64,000 nucleotides of DNA from Pseudoroseicyclus_A sp041714655 (GCF_041714655.1 NZ_CP168219.1:1054001-1118000); one strand, 5' to 3'. Positions 1-8,178 are shown, numbered from the stretch's first letter. Numbers and translations: made by a program. Notes: a model not told the origin generated them from the sequence alone.

Positions 1-719
1 TGGCTCTTCGAGATGGACGAGACGACCACCGTCCGCTCGGCGAGGGCGGGGTCGGCCAGCGGCGAGGCGAAGGGCGCGCCGGAGAAGATCAGCTCGTCAT
101 AGACCTCGTCGGCGACGATCCAGAGGTCATGCGCCCGGGCGATCTCGCCGATGGCGGCAATGTCCTCGGCGCGGAGCACGGCGCCCGTCGGGTTCTGCGG
201 GGAGTTGAGGAGGAGCGCGCGGGTGCGGGGCGTCACGCGGGCCGCGAGATCCTCCGCCGAGAGCCGGAAGCCCCGCTCGGGGCGGAGCGGCACGGGCACC
301 GGCTCGGCGCCGGAGGCCCGGATGACGCCCTCGTAAGTCGCATACATCGGGTCGCCCACCAGCACCTCGGTGCCCGGCTCGGCGAGGCCGGTCATCACAG
401 CATAGAGCGCCGTCTGCGTGCCGGGGAAGCAGAGGATCTGCGCGGGCGTGATCTCCCGCCCGGTGCTGTCGGAATAGCGGCGGGCGAGGGCGGCGCGGAG
501 CGCGGGCTCGCCGCGCCCGTCGGAATATTCCGTGCGGCCCGCGCGGAGCGCGGTGACGGCGGCCTCGATCAGCGGCTCTGGGGCCGGCACGTCGGGGTTG
601 CCGATGGTCAGGTCGATGATGTCGTGCCCCGCGGCTTCGAGCGCCTGGGCGCGGTAGTAGATGTCCCATTTGGCGGCGCCGAGGGCGTTCAGGCGGTCGA
701 GGATGGCGGCGTATCTCAT
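1..719 (-). CDS. Class I/II PLP-dependent aminotransferase (partial, C-terminus off the left edge)
   Basis: This is the first 239 codons of a fold-type I aminotransferase; the reading frame runs off the window. The start ATG at 717-719 overlaps the stop of the upstream TetR gene (ATGA). Visible family marks are IGNPD near residue 45, NSPQNPTG (the Asn that holds the PLP ring region), ADEVYDEL (Asp to the pyridine nitrogen) and SSISKS at the very edge, whose Lys at about residue 238 should be the Schiff-base lysine. The enzyme moves an amino group between an amino acid and a 2-oxo acid. The substrate cannot be read from this part, although aspartate/aromatic aminotransferase-like proteins fit best. 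Translational coupling to the TetR gene suggests it is controlled by that regulator. Confidence 0.9.
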   Translation of the reverse strand, partial: MRYAAILDRLNALGAAKWDIYYRAQALEAAGHDIIDLTIGNPDVPAPEPLIEAAVTALRAGRTEYSDGRGEPALRAALARRYSDSTGREITPAQILCFPGTQTALYAVMTGLAEPGTEVLVGDPMYATYEGVIRASGAEPVPVPLRPERGFRLSAEDLAARVTPRTRALLLNSPQNPTGAVLRAEDIAAIGEIARAHDLWIVADEVYDELIFSGAPFASPLADPALAERTVVVSSISKS

Positions 720-1363
720 TGGGACTCCAAGGATAGGTCGAGCCCGGTGAGGGCGGAGACGGAGGTGAGGGCGAGCCCGGCGATCTCGCCCTCGCCGAAG
801 GCCTCGGGCAGGGCGCCGGCCTCGAGCCAGAGCCCGTCGAGCACGGCGTTGCAGGCGATGGCGAGGGCGCGCGCCTCGGGGGCGCGGAGGGGGCGGCCGG
901 CCTCCTCCCGCGCCTCGGTGAGCAGCGCCTGCAGCCGGTCGCGATAGGAGAGGTAGCTGGCCTCGTGCGTGGCGCGGATCGCCCGCGAGCCGCGCGTCAT
1001 GTTGAGAAAGCCCGCCCAGAGCGCCAGCCCGGCGGGCTCGGCCACGGGCGGCGTGACGGAGGCGCGGATCATCGCCGCGAGCCGGGCGCGCGGGGAGGGG
1101 CCGGCACCGGCGACCTCCGCCTCGATGGCCTCGGCCTGGGCGGCCATATGGGCGGCATAGGCGGCGTCGATCAGCGCCTCCTTGCCGGAGAAATGATGGC
1201 GGATCATGCCCTGGGTGAGCCCGGCGCGGTCGGCGATGGCGCGGACGGTCGCGGCGGCCGGGCCGGCCTCGGCCACAAGTTCCAGCGTCGCCGCGATCAG
1301 CGCGGCGCGGCGCGCCTCGGGCTCGGCGCGGATGAAGCTGCGGCGGGGTTCGGGGCGAGTCAC
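716..1363 (-). CDS. TetR/AcrR-family regulator, BetI-like
   Basis: A 215-residue TetR-type repressor. The helix-turn-helix lies at about residues 20-65, with TVRAIADRAGLTQGMIRHHFSGKEAL as recognisable core, and the all-helical ligand domain follows. The GTG start at 1361-1363 is chosen because a strong AGGAGG (1369-1374) stands 5 nt upstream. The C-terminal half resembles BetI-type regulators, which sense choline-like ligands, but that specificity is only inferred. It is the first gene of a two-gene unit with the aminotransferase, overlapping it by 4 bp. A 20-bp palindrome just upstream of its ribosome binding site suggests autoregulation. Confidence 0.9.
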   Translation of the reverse strand: MTRPEPRRSFIRAEPEARRAALIAATLELVAEAGPAAATVRAIADRAGLTQGMIRHHFSGKEALIDAAYAAHMAAQAEAIEAEVAGAGPSPRARLAAMIRASVTPPVAEPAGLALWAGFLNMTRGSRAIRATHEASYLSYRDRLQALLTEAREEAGRPLRAPEARALAIACNAVLDGLWLEAGALPEAFGEGEIAGLALTSVSALTGLDLSLESQ

Positions 1364-1374
1364 TCTGGCCTCCT

Positions 1375-1394
1375 AATCATACGGATGTATAATT
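1375..1394. promoter_or_regulatory. Inverted repeat, probable TetR operator
   Basis: The sequence is an imperfect palindrome with arms AATCATAC and GTATAATT (7 of 8 pairs match) around a 4-nt centre. It lies in the 56-bp gap between the LysR stop and the TetR ribosome binding site, in an AT-rich patch that stands out from the GC-rich surroundings. Position and symmetry fit a dimeric repressor site that blocks transcription of the TetR-aminotransferase unit. The binding protein is inferred from position only. Confidence 0.55.
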
Positions 1395-1419
1395 ACGGGG
1401 AGACCCCCGGCGCAAGCCC

Positions 1420-2283
1420 TCAGTCGAGCAGCCAGGAGAGGAAGGCCCGCGCGCCGGCGGAGGGGCGGGGGCCTTCGGTGACCCAATAGGCGGTGCCGAG
1501 CGACATGGCGCCCTCCGGCCAGGGCGCCAGCGCCCCTTCGGCGATCAGGCGAGCCGTGATCGAGCGCCAGCCGAGCATCAGCCCCCGCCCATCGAGCGCC
1601 GCCTGCGTGGCCTGGACGTAATTGTCGAAGCTCTGCCCGGGCGCGCGGGAGCGGGGTAGCCCGCGCGCCGCCAGATAGTCGGTCCAGCCGGCCCAATGGA
1701 GGTTGGCGGCGGAGCGGACGTGGATGAGCGGCGCTTCGGAGAGGCTCTCCAGCCGCGCGATCAGGTCGGGGCGGCCGACGGGGCAGGCCTCCTCGTCGAA
1801 GAGCTTCACGGTCGGGCCGTCGCGGAAGGGGGTGGCGCCGTAGCGCAGGGTCACGTCGATGCCGGGGGCGAGGGCGGGCAGGTCGGTCGGCGGCGCCTGG
1901 ACGTTGACGGTGATGCCGGGATGGGCGGCGTAGAAGCCGGGCAGGCGCGGCATCAGCCAGTAGGTCGCCATCCCGAGCGTGCAGGCGACGGTCACCTGCG
2001 CCTCCGCCAGATCGGCGCGGGCGCGCATGTCGTCGATGGCCGTGCCGATGGCACCGAGGCTGCCCTGCACCACCCGCGCCAGCTCCGCCCCCGCCGCGGT
2101 GAGCCGGGCAGGGCGGGTGGCACGGTCGAGGAGCGGCGCGCCGACGTGATCTTCGAGCGCCTTCAGTGCCTGGGTGACGGCCGGCTGGCTGACGTTGAGC
2201 GCCGCGGCGGCGGCGCGCATCGAGCCGAGCCGGGCGACGGCCTCGAACGTGGCAAGAAGGCGAAGCGGGGGGAGGCGGTCCAT
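1420..2283 (-). CDS. LysR-family transcriptional regulator (GcvA-like)
   Basis: A 287-residue LysR regulator. The winged HTH is at residues 5-64 (FEAVARLGSMRAAAAALNVSQPAVTQAL), followed by the periplasmic-binding-protein-like effector domain. The layout and C-terminal LGTAYWV...SWL region resemble the GcvA/AmpR subgroup. It is transcribed divergently from the dioxygenase-aldolase operon starting at 2400, so those two genes are the likely targets. A near-perfect 20-bp palindrome in the shared 116-bp intergenic region is the obvious binding site. The effector is unknown. Confidence 0.92.
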   Translation of the reverse strand: MDRLPPLRLLATFEAVARLGSMRAAAAALNVSQPAVTQALKALEDHVGAPLLDRATRPARLTAAGAELARVVQGSLGAIGTAIDDMRARADLAEAQVTVACTLGMATYWLMPRLPGFYAAHPGITVNVQAPPTDLPALAPGIDVTLRYGATPFRDGPTVKLFDEEACPVGRPDLIARLESLSEAPLIHVRSAANLHWAGWTDYLAARGLPRSRAPGQSFDNYVQATQAALDGRGLMLGWRSITARLIAEGALAPWPEGAMSLGTAYWVTEGPRPSAGARAFLSWLLD

Positions 2284-2293
2284 CGGGGTCTCA

Positions 2294-2313
2294 AGTTAAA
2301 CTGCAGGTTAACT
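2294..2313. promoter_or_regulatory. Palindromic LysR operator candidate
   Basis: A 20-bp palindrome centred on CTGCAG with AGTTAA and TTAACT arms; 18 of 20 positions are symmetric. It starts 11 bp before the divergent LysR gene and lies about 87 bp before the dioxygenase start. LysR proteins usually bind dyads in such divergent gaps to control themselves and the neighbour. Confidence 0.55.
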
Positions 2314-2399
2314 CGACTTCATCCGAATCCGCCTTTTTTCGCAAGCCCCACAGGTGCGAGGGTGCCGCAAACGCTCCCCCAGAAGTTAAGGATGCCGCC

Positions 2400-3539
2400 A
2401 TGACCACTGTTGCCAACATCGCGCCGGCCCGCCCGGTCACGATCACCGATACCGGCGTCGAGGTCGCGCTCTCAGAGGGGCCGGCCTATTTCAACAGCTA
2501 CTGGCTGCGCGACAATTGCCCGACGTCCTTCAACAGCGCCACGCGCGAGCGGAGCTTCGACATCTTCCACCTGAGCGAGGCGCCCCGCCCCGAGACGGCG
2601 GAGATGGACGGTGACGAGCTGGTCATCCGCTGGGCTGGCGAGGGGCATGTCTCGCGCTATCCGCTGAGCCTGCTCGAGGCCTTCGCGGGCGGCCAGAAGC
2701 GCCATGACCCGGCCGACCTGCCGCGCCAGGCCTGGTACGGCGACCACTACGCCGAGGTGCCCCGCTTCTCGCAGCCGACGCTCCTCGCCGACAAGGCGGA
2801 GGTCGCGAAATGGATCGAGGCGCTGATCGTCGAGGGGCTCGCCATCGTCACCGACATGCCCGACACCGACGCGGGCCTCACCGAGCTCGTCGAGCTCATG
2901 GGGCAGGTGCGGCCGACCTTCTTCGGCCTCTATTTCGACGTGAAGACCCATATCAACCCGACCAACACCGCCTATACGGCGAGCGCGCTCGAGCTGCATA
3001 CCGACACGCCGGCGGAGGAAATGGCGCCGGGCGTCCAGTTCCTCCATTGCCGGGCGAATACCGTCGAGGGCGGCCAGAGCCTCTATGCCGACGGGGTGGC
3101 GGTGGCCAACGACTTCCGCGCGCGGGATCCGGAGGGCTTCCGTCTGCTCAGCGAGACGCCGGTGCCCTTTTATTGCGAGCATGACACCTACGACATGCGC
3201 TCGCGGCAGACGATCATCGAGCTCGACGAGCATGGCGAGGTCTCGGGCCTGACCATCAGCCAGCACATGCTCGACATCTCCGACCTGCCGCAGCACCTTC
3301 TGGATGCCTGGTATCCGGCCTTCTGCCGCTTCGGGCGGATGCTGCAGGAGCCGAGATACCTGATGCGCTTCATGATGAAGGCGGGGGAATGCATGGTCTT
3401 CGACAACCACCGGATCGTCCATGGCCGCGCCGCCTATTCGGCGACCTCGGGTGACCGCTACCTGCGCGGCACCTATGCCGACCGGGCCGAGATGCGCTCG
3501 ACCTACCGGGCGCTGGTCAGCGAAGGGCGCTTCAAATGA
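2400..3539 (+). CDS. Gamma-butyrobetaine hydroxylase-like Fe(II)/2-oxoglutarate dioxygenase
   Basis: A 379-residue protein of the BBOX/TauD class. Residues 1-100 form the GBBH-like N-terminal domain (WLRDNC at 35-40), and the rest is the jelly-roll TauD domain. The iron triad is visible: His200 and Asp202 in ELHTDTP and His341 in RIVHGR, with Arg356 as probable 2-oxoglutarate anchor. Known relatives hydroxylate gamma-butyrobetaine to carnitine or act on other quaternary amines. In GBBH enzymes the N-terminal domain binds zinc through a cysteine cluster after the DNC motif; here only Cys40 of that cluster is present (NCPTSF), so the zinc site looks lost. AAGGAT at 2388 is the ribosome binding site. 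It is coupled to the aldolase gene by a 4-bp overlap. Confidence 0.88.
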   Translation: MTTVANIAPARPVTITDTGVEVALSEGPAYFNSYWLRDNCPTSFNSATRERSFDIFHLSEAPRPETAEMDGDELVIRWAGEGHVSRYPLSLLEAFAGGQKRHDPADLPRQAWYGDHYAEVPRFSQPTLLADKAEVAKWIEALIVEGLAIVTDMPDTDAGLTELVELMGQVRPTFFGLYFDVKTHINPTNTAYTASALELHTDTPAEEMAPGVQFLHCRANTVEGGQSLYADGVAVANDFRARDPEGFRLLSETPVPFYCEHDTYDMRSRQTIIELDEHGEVSGLTISQHMLDISDLPQHLLDAWYPAFCRFGRMLQEPRYLMRFMMKAGECMVFDNHRIVHGRAAYSATSGDRYLRGTYADRAEMRSTYRALVSEGRFK

Positions 3540-4276
3540 GGGACGATGTGGCGGCGGAGCAGACGCTCCGCCAGGACCTCGCCGCCGCCTTCCGGCTCTG
3601 CCACCGCTTCGGCTGGAGCGAGTCGGTCGGCAACCATTTCTCCGCCGCGGTGAGCGAGGACGGGCGGCGGTTCCTCCTCAACCCGCGCTGGCAGCATTTC
3701 GCGACGATCAAGGCGAGCGACCTGTTGCTCCTCGATGCGGATGACGAGAGCGTCATGGCGGGGCCAGATGCGCCCGACCCCTCGGCCTGGGCGATCCACG
3801 GCACGCTCCACCGCGAGCTGCCGGAGGCGCGGGTGATCCTCCATTGCCATGCGCCTTATGCGACGGCGCTTGCCTGCCTGAAGGACCCGACGCTGCTGCC
3901 GCTCGACAACAACACCGCCCGCTTCTGGGGGCGGATCGGCTATGATCTGGAATTCGGAGGGATTTCCGACAGCGCCGAGGAGGGCGCCCATCTGGCGAAG
4001 GCCATGAAGGGCAAGGCGGCGCTGGTGATGGGCAATCATGGCGTGTCCATCGCCGGCGAGACGGTCGCGGAGGCCTTCGAGGATCTCTATTTCTTCGAAA
4101 AGGCGGCGCAGACGCAGATCCTCGCCCTGTCGACCGGTCAGCCGCTGGCGGTGCTCAGCGACAATGTCGCGCAGAACACTTCGGAAGGCTGGGGACCCTA
4201 CGCGGGCATGGCCGAGCGCCACTTCGACTATCTGAAATCGGTGCTGGACGCGGACGACCCGAGCTGGCGGCAGTAG
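3536..4276 (+). CDS. Class II aldolase/adducin-family protein
   Basis: A 246-residue class II aldolase (AraD/FucA/RhaD fold). Zinc-ligand histidines appear in ILHCHAPYA at about residues 100-108, and the conserved NHG is at about 168. Class II aldolases cleave or epimerise short sugar phosphates or hydroxy-acids; some members instead decarboxylate. The start overlaps the dioxygenase stop (ATGA), so the two are co-translated and probably act in one pathway, perhaps breaking an aldol formed by the hydroxylation. The substrate is not deducible here. Confidence 0.85.
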   Translation: MRDDVAAEQTLRQDLAAAFRLCHRFGWSESVGNHFSAAVSEDGRRFLLNPRWQHFATIKASDLLLLDADDESVMAGPDAPDPSAWAIHGTLHRELPEARVILHCHAPYATALACLKDPTLLPLDNNTARFWGRIGYDLEFGGISDSAEEGAHLAKAMKGKAALVMGNHGVSIAGETVAEAFEDLYFFEKAAQTQILALSTGQPLAVLSDNVAQNTSEGWGPYAGMAERHFDYLKSVLDADDPSWRQ

Positions 4277-4280
4277 CAAA

Positions 4281-4304
4281 GCGGGGGCCGTCTCCGGCCC
4301 CCGC
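4281..4304. terminator. Hairpin between convergent aldolase and rpoH genes
   Basis: A 10-bp perfect GC stem (4281-4290 with 4295-4304) with a 4-nt loop fills the 36-bp gap between two convergent stops. There is no T-tract on either side, so it is a probable transcription barrier rather than a textbook intrinsic terminator. Confidence 0.5.
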
Positions 4305-4312
4305 ACCTGCGA

Positions 4313-5209
4313 TCACGCGTCTTCGAGCATGCCCTTCTCGCGGGCGAGCGCCTGCATCCGCTCCTGCAGCTTCTCGAACGCCCGGACCTCGATCTGCCGG
4401 ATGCGCTCGCGGCTGACGCCGTAGCGGCCGGAGAGGTCTTCAAGCGTCACCTGCTCGTCGGAGAGCCGCCGCTGCATCAGGATGTCGCGCTCGCGGTCGT
4501 TGAGCACGTCCATCGCCGAGGTCAGCATCTCGCGCCGGGCTTCCAGCTCGTCGCGTTCGGCATAATCGCCGGCCTGGTCGGCGTCTTCGTCTTCCAGCCA
4601 GTCCTGCCATTGCGTGGCGCTGTCGCCCTCGGTGCCGACCATCGCGTTCAGCGAGGCATCGGAGCCCGCGAGCCGCCGGTTCATCGAGATCACCTCGGTC
4701 TCGGTCACGCCGAGGTCATGGGCGATCTGGGCGACGTTCTCGGGGCGGAGGTCGCCCTCTTCGAGCGCACCGATGCGGGCCTTGGCCTTGCGGAGGTTGA
4801 AGAACAGCTTCTTCTGCGCCGAGGTGGTGCCGAGCTTCACGAGGCTCCACGACCGCAGGATGTACTCCTGGATCGAGGCGCGGATCCACCACATCGCATA
4901 GGTCGCGAGGCGGAAGCCCTTCTCGGGATCGAACCGCTTGACCGCCTGCATCAGGCCGACATTCGCCTCCGAGATGACCTCGGCCTGCGGCAGGCCGTAG
5001 CCGCGATAGCCCATGGCGATCTTGGCGGCGAGCCGCAGGTGCGATGTCACCATCTTGTGGGCGGCGCCGGTATCCTCATGGTCCACCCAGCGCTTGGCCA
5101 GCATGTATTCCTCTTCCGGTTCCAGAAGCGGGAACTTCCGGATCTCCTGAAGGTATCGGTTCAGCCCCTGTTCGGGCGACGGGGCCGGGAGGCTGGAATA
5201 GGTGCTCAC
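4313..5209 (-). CDS. rpoH: RNA polymerase sigma-32 factor RpoH (RpoHI type)
   Basis: A 298-residue heat-shock sigma factor. Region 1.2 contains LNRYLQEIRKFPLLEPEEEY, region 2 contains GLMQAVKRFDPEKGFRLATYAMWWIRASIQEYILRSWSLVK (quoted in parts; residues about 88-127), followed by the RpoH-box-like QKKLFFNLRK, and region 4 ends with the SRERIRQIEVRAFEKL helix-turn-helix. Sequence and length match RpoHI of Rhodobacter relatives. It directs transcription of chaperones and proteases after heat or oxidative stress. It stands alone, with a possible heat-shock type promoter upstream. Confidence 0.98.
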   Translation of the reverse strand: MSTYSSLPAPSPEQGLNRYLQEIRKFPLLEPEEEYMLAKRWVDHEDTGAAHKMVTSHLRLAAKIAMGYRGYGLPQAEVISEANVGLMQAVKRFDPEKGFRLATYAMWWIRASIQEYILRSWSLVKLGTTSAQKKLFFNLRKAKARIGALEEGDLRPENVAQIAHDLGVTETEVISMNRRLAGSDASLNAMVGTEGDSATQWQDWLEDEDADQAGDYAERDELEARREMLTSAMDVLNDRERDILMQRRLSDEQVTLEDLSGRYGVSRERIRQIEVRAFEKLQERMQALAREKGMLEDA

Positions 5210-5243
5210 GTGTCGTCCCTTATGTTTATGGTCTTAACATTGC

Positions 5244-5271
5244 AGATGGGTGCGCTCATTCCCTTATCAAG
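5244..5271 (-). promoter_or_regulatory. Candidate sigma-32-type promoter of rpoH
   Basis: Read on the minus strand, CTTGAT (5266-5271) is followed after 15 nt by CCCATCT (5244-5250), close to the sigma-32 pattern CTTGAA-N11-16-CCCCAT. It ends about 34 nt before the rpoH ATG. This would allow RpoH to boost its own gene, but the match is short and unproven. Confidence 0.35.
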
Positions 5272-5330
5272 GGGGGCTGCGCCTCCGGGATGAAGATTTC
5301 GTTGCCCATTCGTGCAGGCCGCGTGCAGAC

Positions 5331-5774
5331 TCATGCCTCAGCCTCCTGCGCCGATTCCTCGGCCTGGGCCGCGAGAAGCTGGGCCTTGAAGGCGCCGCAG
5401 GCGGCGGCACCGCCGCGCTCGAGCTGCAGCACCTTGTCGCAAAGCTCCGGGTCGCCATGGCGGTGCCGGGCACCCCAGGCGCCGAGAGCCGCGATGACGG
5501 GCAGCAGGTCCGCCCCCGCATCGGTCAGGCGGAAGTAGCCCTTCTGCCGATGCTGGGCGCAACATTCGCGCCGGAGGATCCCCGCATTGGTCAGCCGCTG
5601 CAGCCGCTCGGCCAGGACCGAGGGGGAGATCCCCTCCTCGGAGCCTTCCAGAAGGGCGCGGAAATGCTGGCGCTTGCCGAAGATGATGTCCCGCAGGACC
5701 AGCAGCGTCCAGCGATCTCCCACCACTTCCACGGCGAGGTTGATCGGGCAATCTGAGCGGTGCGTCTGGGTCAT
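5331..5774 (-). CDS. HxlR-family winged-helix regulator
   Basis: A 147-residue HxlR/MarR-like regulator. The hallmark Cys9 in SDCPINLAVEVVGDRWTLLVLRDI and the winged helix ISPSVLAERLQRL...GILRRE are clear. Members of this family often sense aldehydes, quinones or redox state. It is divergent from the aromatic-acid cluster beginning at 5945 and shares with it a 170-bp control region containing a 9-bp-arm inverted repeat. It is therefore the likely regulator of that cluster. Confidence 0.92.
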   Translation of the reverse strand: MTQTHRSDCPINLAVEVVGDRWTLLVLRDIIFGKRQHFRALLEGSEEGISPSVLAERLQRLTNAGILRRECCAQHRQKGYFRLTDAGADLLPVIAALGAWGARHRHGDPELCDKVLQLERGGAAACGAFKAQLLAAQAEESAQEAEA

Positions 5775-5823
5775 GTCGGTCGCGGAGCCGTCCTTGGTCT
5801 GTCTCGATAAGCGATATGGGAAG

Positions 5824-5852
5824 CCTACCGGTTATCCTTCAAGACCGGTAGG
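5824..5852. promoter_or_regulatory. Inverted repeat, probable HxlR operator
   Basis: Perfect 9-bp arms CCTACCGGT and ACCGGTAGG are separated by 11 nt. A related half site (TATCGGT) follows at about 5860. It sits in the divergent promoter gap between the HxlR gene and the ring-cleavage cluster. Dimeric HxlR proteins bind this kind of dyad. Confidence 0.5.
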
Positions 5853-5944
5853 GAAAAAATATCGGTTAAGCGGAGCGCCGCCGATAGCGTTGGACAGGCC
5901 GGCGGCCCGCATGGAATATACGCCGCGCTCAGGGAGAGGATCAC

Positions 5945-6673
5945 ATGGCAAAATCCGCACTCGTCATCTCGGCCCATGCCGCCGATTTCGTCTGGCGCTG
6001 CGGGGGCGCCATCGCGCTGCATGCCGAGAAGGGGATCGAGGTCACCGTCCTCTGCCTGTCCTTCGGCGAGCGGGGCGAGAGCGCCAAGCTCTGGAAAGAG
6101 GAGGGCATGACGCTGCAGCGCGTCAAGGAAGTCCGCCGGTCCGAGGCGGAGCGGGCGGCGGAGGCCCTCGGCGTCCATGAGCTCGTCTGCCTCGATCTCG
6201 GCGACTACCCCCTGGAGTTCTCCCGCGAGAACAAGATGAAGATGGTGGAAGTCATCCGGGCCGTGCAGCCGGGCTTCATGCTCAGCCACAGCCAGTACGA
6301 CCCCTACAACACCGATCACATGAACACGACCAATGCCGTCCTCGAGGCGCGGATGATCGCGCAGGCCTGGGGCCACAATCCCGGCGAGAAGGTCCTCGGC
6401 GCCCCGCAGCTCTACCTTTTCGAGCCGCACCAGACCGAGCAGATGGGCTGGAAGCCTGACACCTTCCTCGACATCACGCCGGTCTGGGAGAAGAAGCGCG
6501 CCGCCATCGAATGCATGGAGGGGCAGGAGCACCTCTGGGAGTTCTACACCCGCGTCGCCCAGCAGCGGGCCAACCATTTCAAGCGCAACTCCGGCGGCCA
6601 GTCGGGCGGGCGCGATTGCCGTTACGCCGAAGGGTTCCAGTCGGTCTTTCCGCGCACCGTCGATGAGTTATAA
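5945..6673 (+). CDS. galB: PIG-L-family protein, GalB-like 4-oxalomesaconate hydratase
   Basis: A 242-residue member of the PIG-L/LmbE deacetylase family. The usual AHPDD metal motif is replaced by SAHAADFVWRCGG (residues 9-21), which is the form I associate with GalB, the 4-oxalomesaconate hydratase of gallate degradation in Pseudomonas. GalB hydrates 4-oxalomesaconate to 4-carboxy-4-hydroxy-2-oxoadipate. The assignment is strengthened by downstream genes for the next enzyme (aldolase) and the preceding one (tautomerase). It is the first gene of the cluster. Without the neighbours it would only be called a PIG-L hydrolase. Confidence 0.82.
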   Translation: MAKSALVISAHAADFVWRCGGAIALHAEKGIEVTVLCLSFGERGESAKLWKEEGMTLQRVKEVRRSEAERAAEALGVHELVCLDLGDYPLEFSRENKMKMVEVIRAVQPGFMLSHSQYDPYNTDHMNTTNAVLEARMIAQAWGHNPGEKVLGAPQLYLFEPHQTEQMGWKPDTFLDITPVWEKKRAAIECMEGQEHLWEFYTRVAQQRANHFKRNSGGQSGGRDCRYAEGFQSVFPRTVDEL

Positions 6674-6706
6674 GGCCAGCCCTCTGACCTCAAAAGGTAA
6701 AGTGGT

Positions 6707-7090
6707 ATGACCTTTCTCTCTCGCTATCGTCCGCAGCTTCTGTCGATCCTGCGGATCATGACGGCGCTTCTGATCCTGCAACACGGCACGACGAAGTTCT
6801 TCGACCTGCCGCCGAGCGGCATGGCGGCGCCTGTCTTCTCGATCATCGGCATTGCCGGCATTCTCGAACTCGTCGGCGGCGTCCTGCTGCTGATCGGCCT
6901 TTTCACCCGGGTGACGGCGTTCGTGCTCTCGGGCATGATGGCCGTGGCCTATTTCATGGTGCATGCGCCGCAGGGCTTCTATCCGCTGGTGAACGGCGGC
7001 GAGCTGGCGGTGATCTACTGCTTCACCTGCCTCTACCTCGCCGCGGCCGGCGCCGGCCCCTGGTCGGTCGACGCGGCCCGGGCGCGCTGA
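6707..7090 (+). CDS. DoxX-family small membrane protein
   Basis: A 127-residue integral membrane protein with four hydrophobic segments (about residues 12-30, 43-65, 70-88 and 97-117) and the family motif QHGTTKFF. DoxX proteins are poorly understood; some are quinone-linked or thiosulfate/quinone-related, others are needed for redox stress. It lies between the hydratase and dioxygenase genes of the aromatic cluster, 33 bp after the first and 100 bp before the second, so it probably belongs to the operon. Its role there is unknown. Confidence 0.85.
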   Translation: MTFLSRYRPQLLSILRIMTALLILQHGTTKFFDLPPSGMAAPVFSIIGIAGILELVGGVLLLIGLFTRVTAFVLSGMMAVAYFMVHAPQGFYPLVNGGELAVIYCFTCLYLAAAGAGPWSVDAARAR

Positions 7091-7190
7091 GGAGAGCGCG
7101 AGGTTCGAGGGAGGAGGGCGCCTTCTAGGCGCCGGCAAACAAGGGGCGGCCCGGCCGGTGCCGGGCTGCCCGACCGAGGGAGGAGAGACG

Positions 7191-8159
7191 ATGCAAGAGC
7201 CCACCAACCCGAATTTCGACCTCGCCCATCTGGGGCATGTCGAGGTCTTCACAGACCGCTTCGAGGAGAGCCTCGATTTCTTCACCCGCGTTTACGGGCT
7301 GAAGCTCTCGGGACAGGACGAGGGCTCCGCCTATCTCCGCGCCTGGGAGGATTACGAGTTTCACTCGCTGAAGCTGACGAAGGCGGACCGCACCGGCGTC
7401 GGCCATATCGCCTACCGGGTGTCCTCACCCGAGGCGCTTGAGCGGCGCGTCGCCGCCATCGAGGCGAGCGACTACAAGGTGCTGGGCTGGGTCGAGGGCG
7501 ACCTCGGCCATGGCCGCGCCTTCCGCTTCGAGGACCCGTTCGGCCATGTGTTCGAGCTCTACTGGGAGACGGTGAAATACAAGGCGCCGCCGGAGGATGC
7601 CTCGGCGCTGAAGAACCTCTCCTCCCGCTATCACGGGCAGGGGATCTCCCCCCGGCGGATCGACCATGTGAACCTCCTCGGCGAGGATGTCACCGCCTTT
7701 CGCGACTTCGTGGGGACCTGCCTCGGCCACCGGGTGACCGAATATATCCAGCTCGACAACGGCCGGATGGGCGGCTGCTGGTTCACCTGCAACAACAAGA
7801 GCTACGATCTCGTCTGTTCCGAGGAGCGGGGCGGCGGCGAGGGCCGGCTGCACCACGTCACCTATGCGACCGACACGCGGGAAGACATCCTGCGCGCCGC
7901 CGACATCTATCTGGAGAACGGCGTGCATATCGAGACGGGGCCGCACAAGCACGCCATCCAGGGGAGCTTCTTCCTCTATGCCTGGGAGCCGGCGGGCAAC
8001 CGGATCGAGCTCGCCAATGCCGGCGCGCGGCTTGTCATGCAGCCAGACTGGGAGCCGGTGGTCTGGACGGAGGCGGATCGCGCCAAGGGCCAGGCCTGGG
8101 GGCTGAAGACGATCGCGACGTTCCATACGCACGGGACGCCGCCGGTGGAGAAGGGCTGA
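7191..8159 (+). CDS. Type I (VOC-fold) extradiol ring-cleavage dioxygenase
   Basis: A 322-residue two-domain vicinal-oxygen-chelate protein of the catechol 2,3-dioxygenase kind. The N-terminal VOC module spans about residues 14-128 and the catalytic module 155-280. The Fe(II) triad is present: His159 (RIDHVNL), His221 or 222 (RLHHVTY) and Glu273 (GNRIELAN). The ATG at 7191 is preferred over an upstream GTG because GGGAGGAGAG stands just before it. It opens a catechol ring next to a hydroxyl pair. Its neighbours encode gallate-pathway enzymes, so its substrate is probably a carboxylated catechol or trihydroxybenzoate. Known gallate dioxygenases are of the unrelated LigB fold, which makes this combination unusual. 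Confidence 0.88.
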   Translation: MQEPTNPNFDLAHLGHVEVFTDRFEESLDFFTRVYGLKLSGQDEGSAYLRAWEDYEFHSLKLTKADRTGVGHIAYRVSSPEALERRVAAIEASDYKVLGWVEGDLGHGRAFRFEDPFGHVFELYWETVKYKAPPEDASALKNLSSRYHGQGISPRRIDHVNLLGEDVTAFRDFVGTCLGHRVTEYIQLDNGRMGGCWFTCNNKSYDLVCSEERGGGEGRLHHVTYATDTREDILRAADIYLENGVHIETGPHKHAIQGSFFLYAWEPAGNRIELANAGARLVMQPDWEPVVWTEADRAKGQAWGLKTIATFHTHGTPPVEKG

Positions 8160-8178
8160 GGTTGCGCCTTGGGGGAGA

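Noticed and set aside
127..669. A 180-codon minus-strand frame in the first kilobase
   Set aside because: It is Arg/Pro-rich noise in another frame of the aminotransferase gene, whose PLP motifs are intact.
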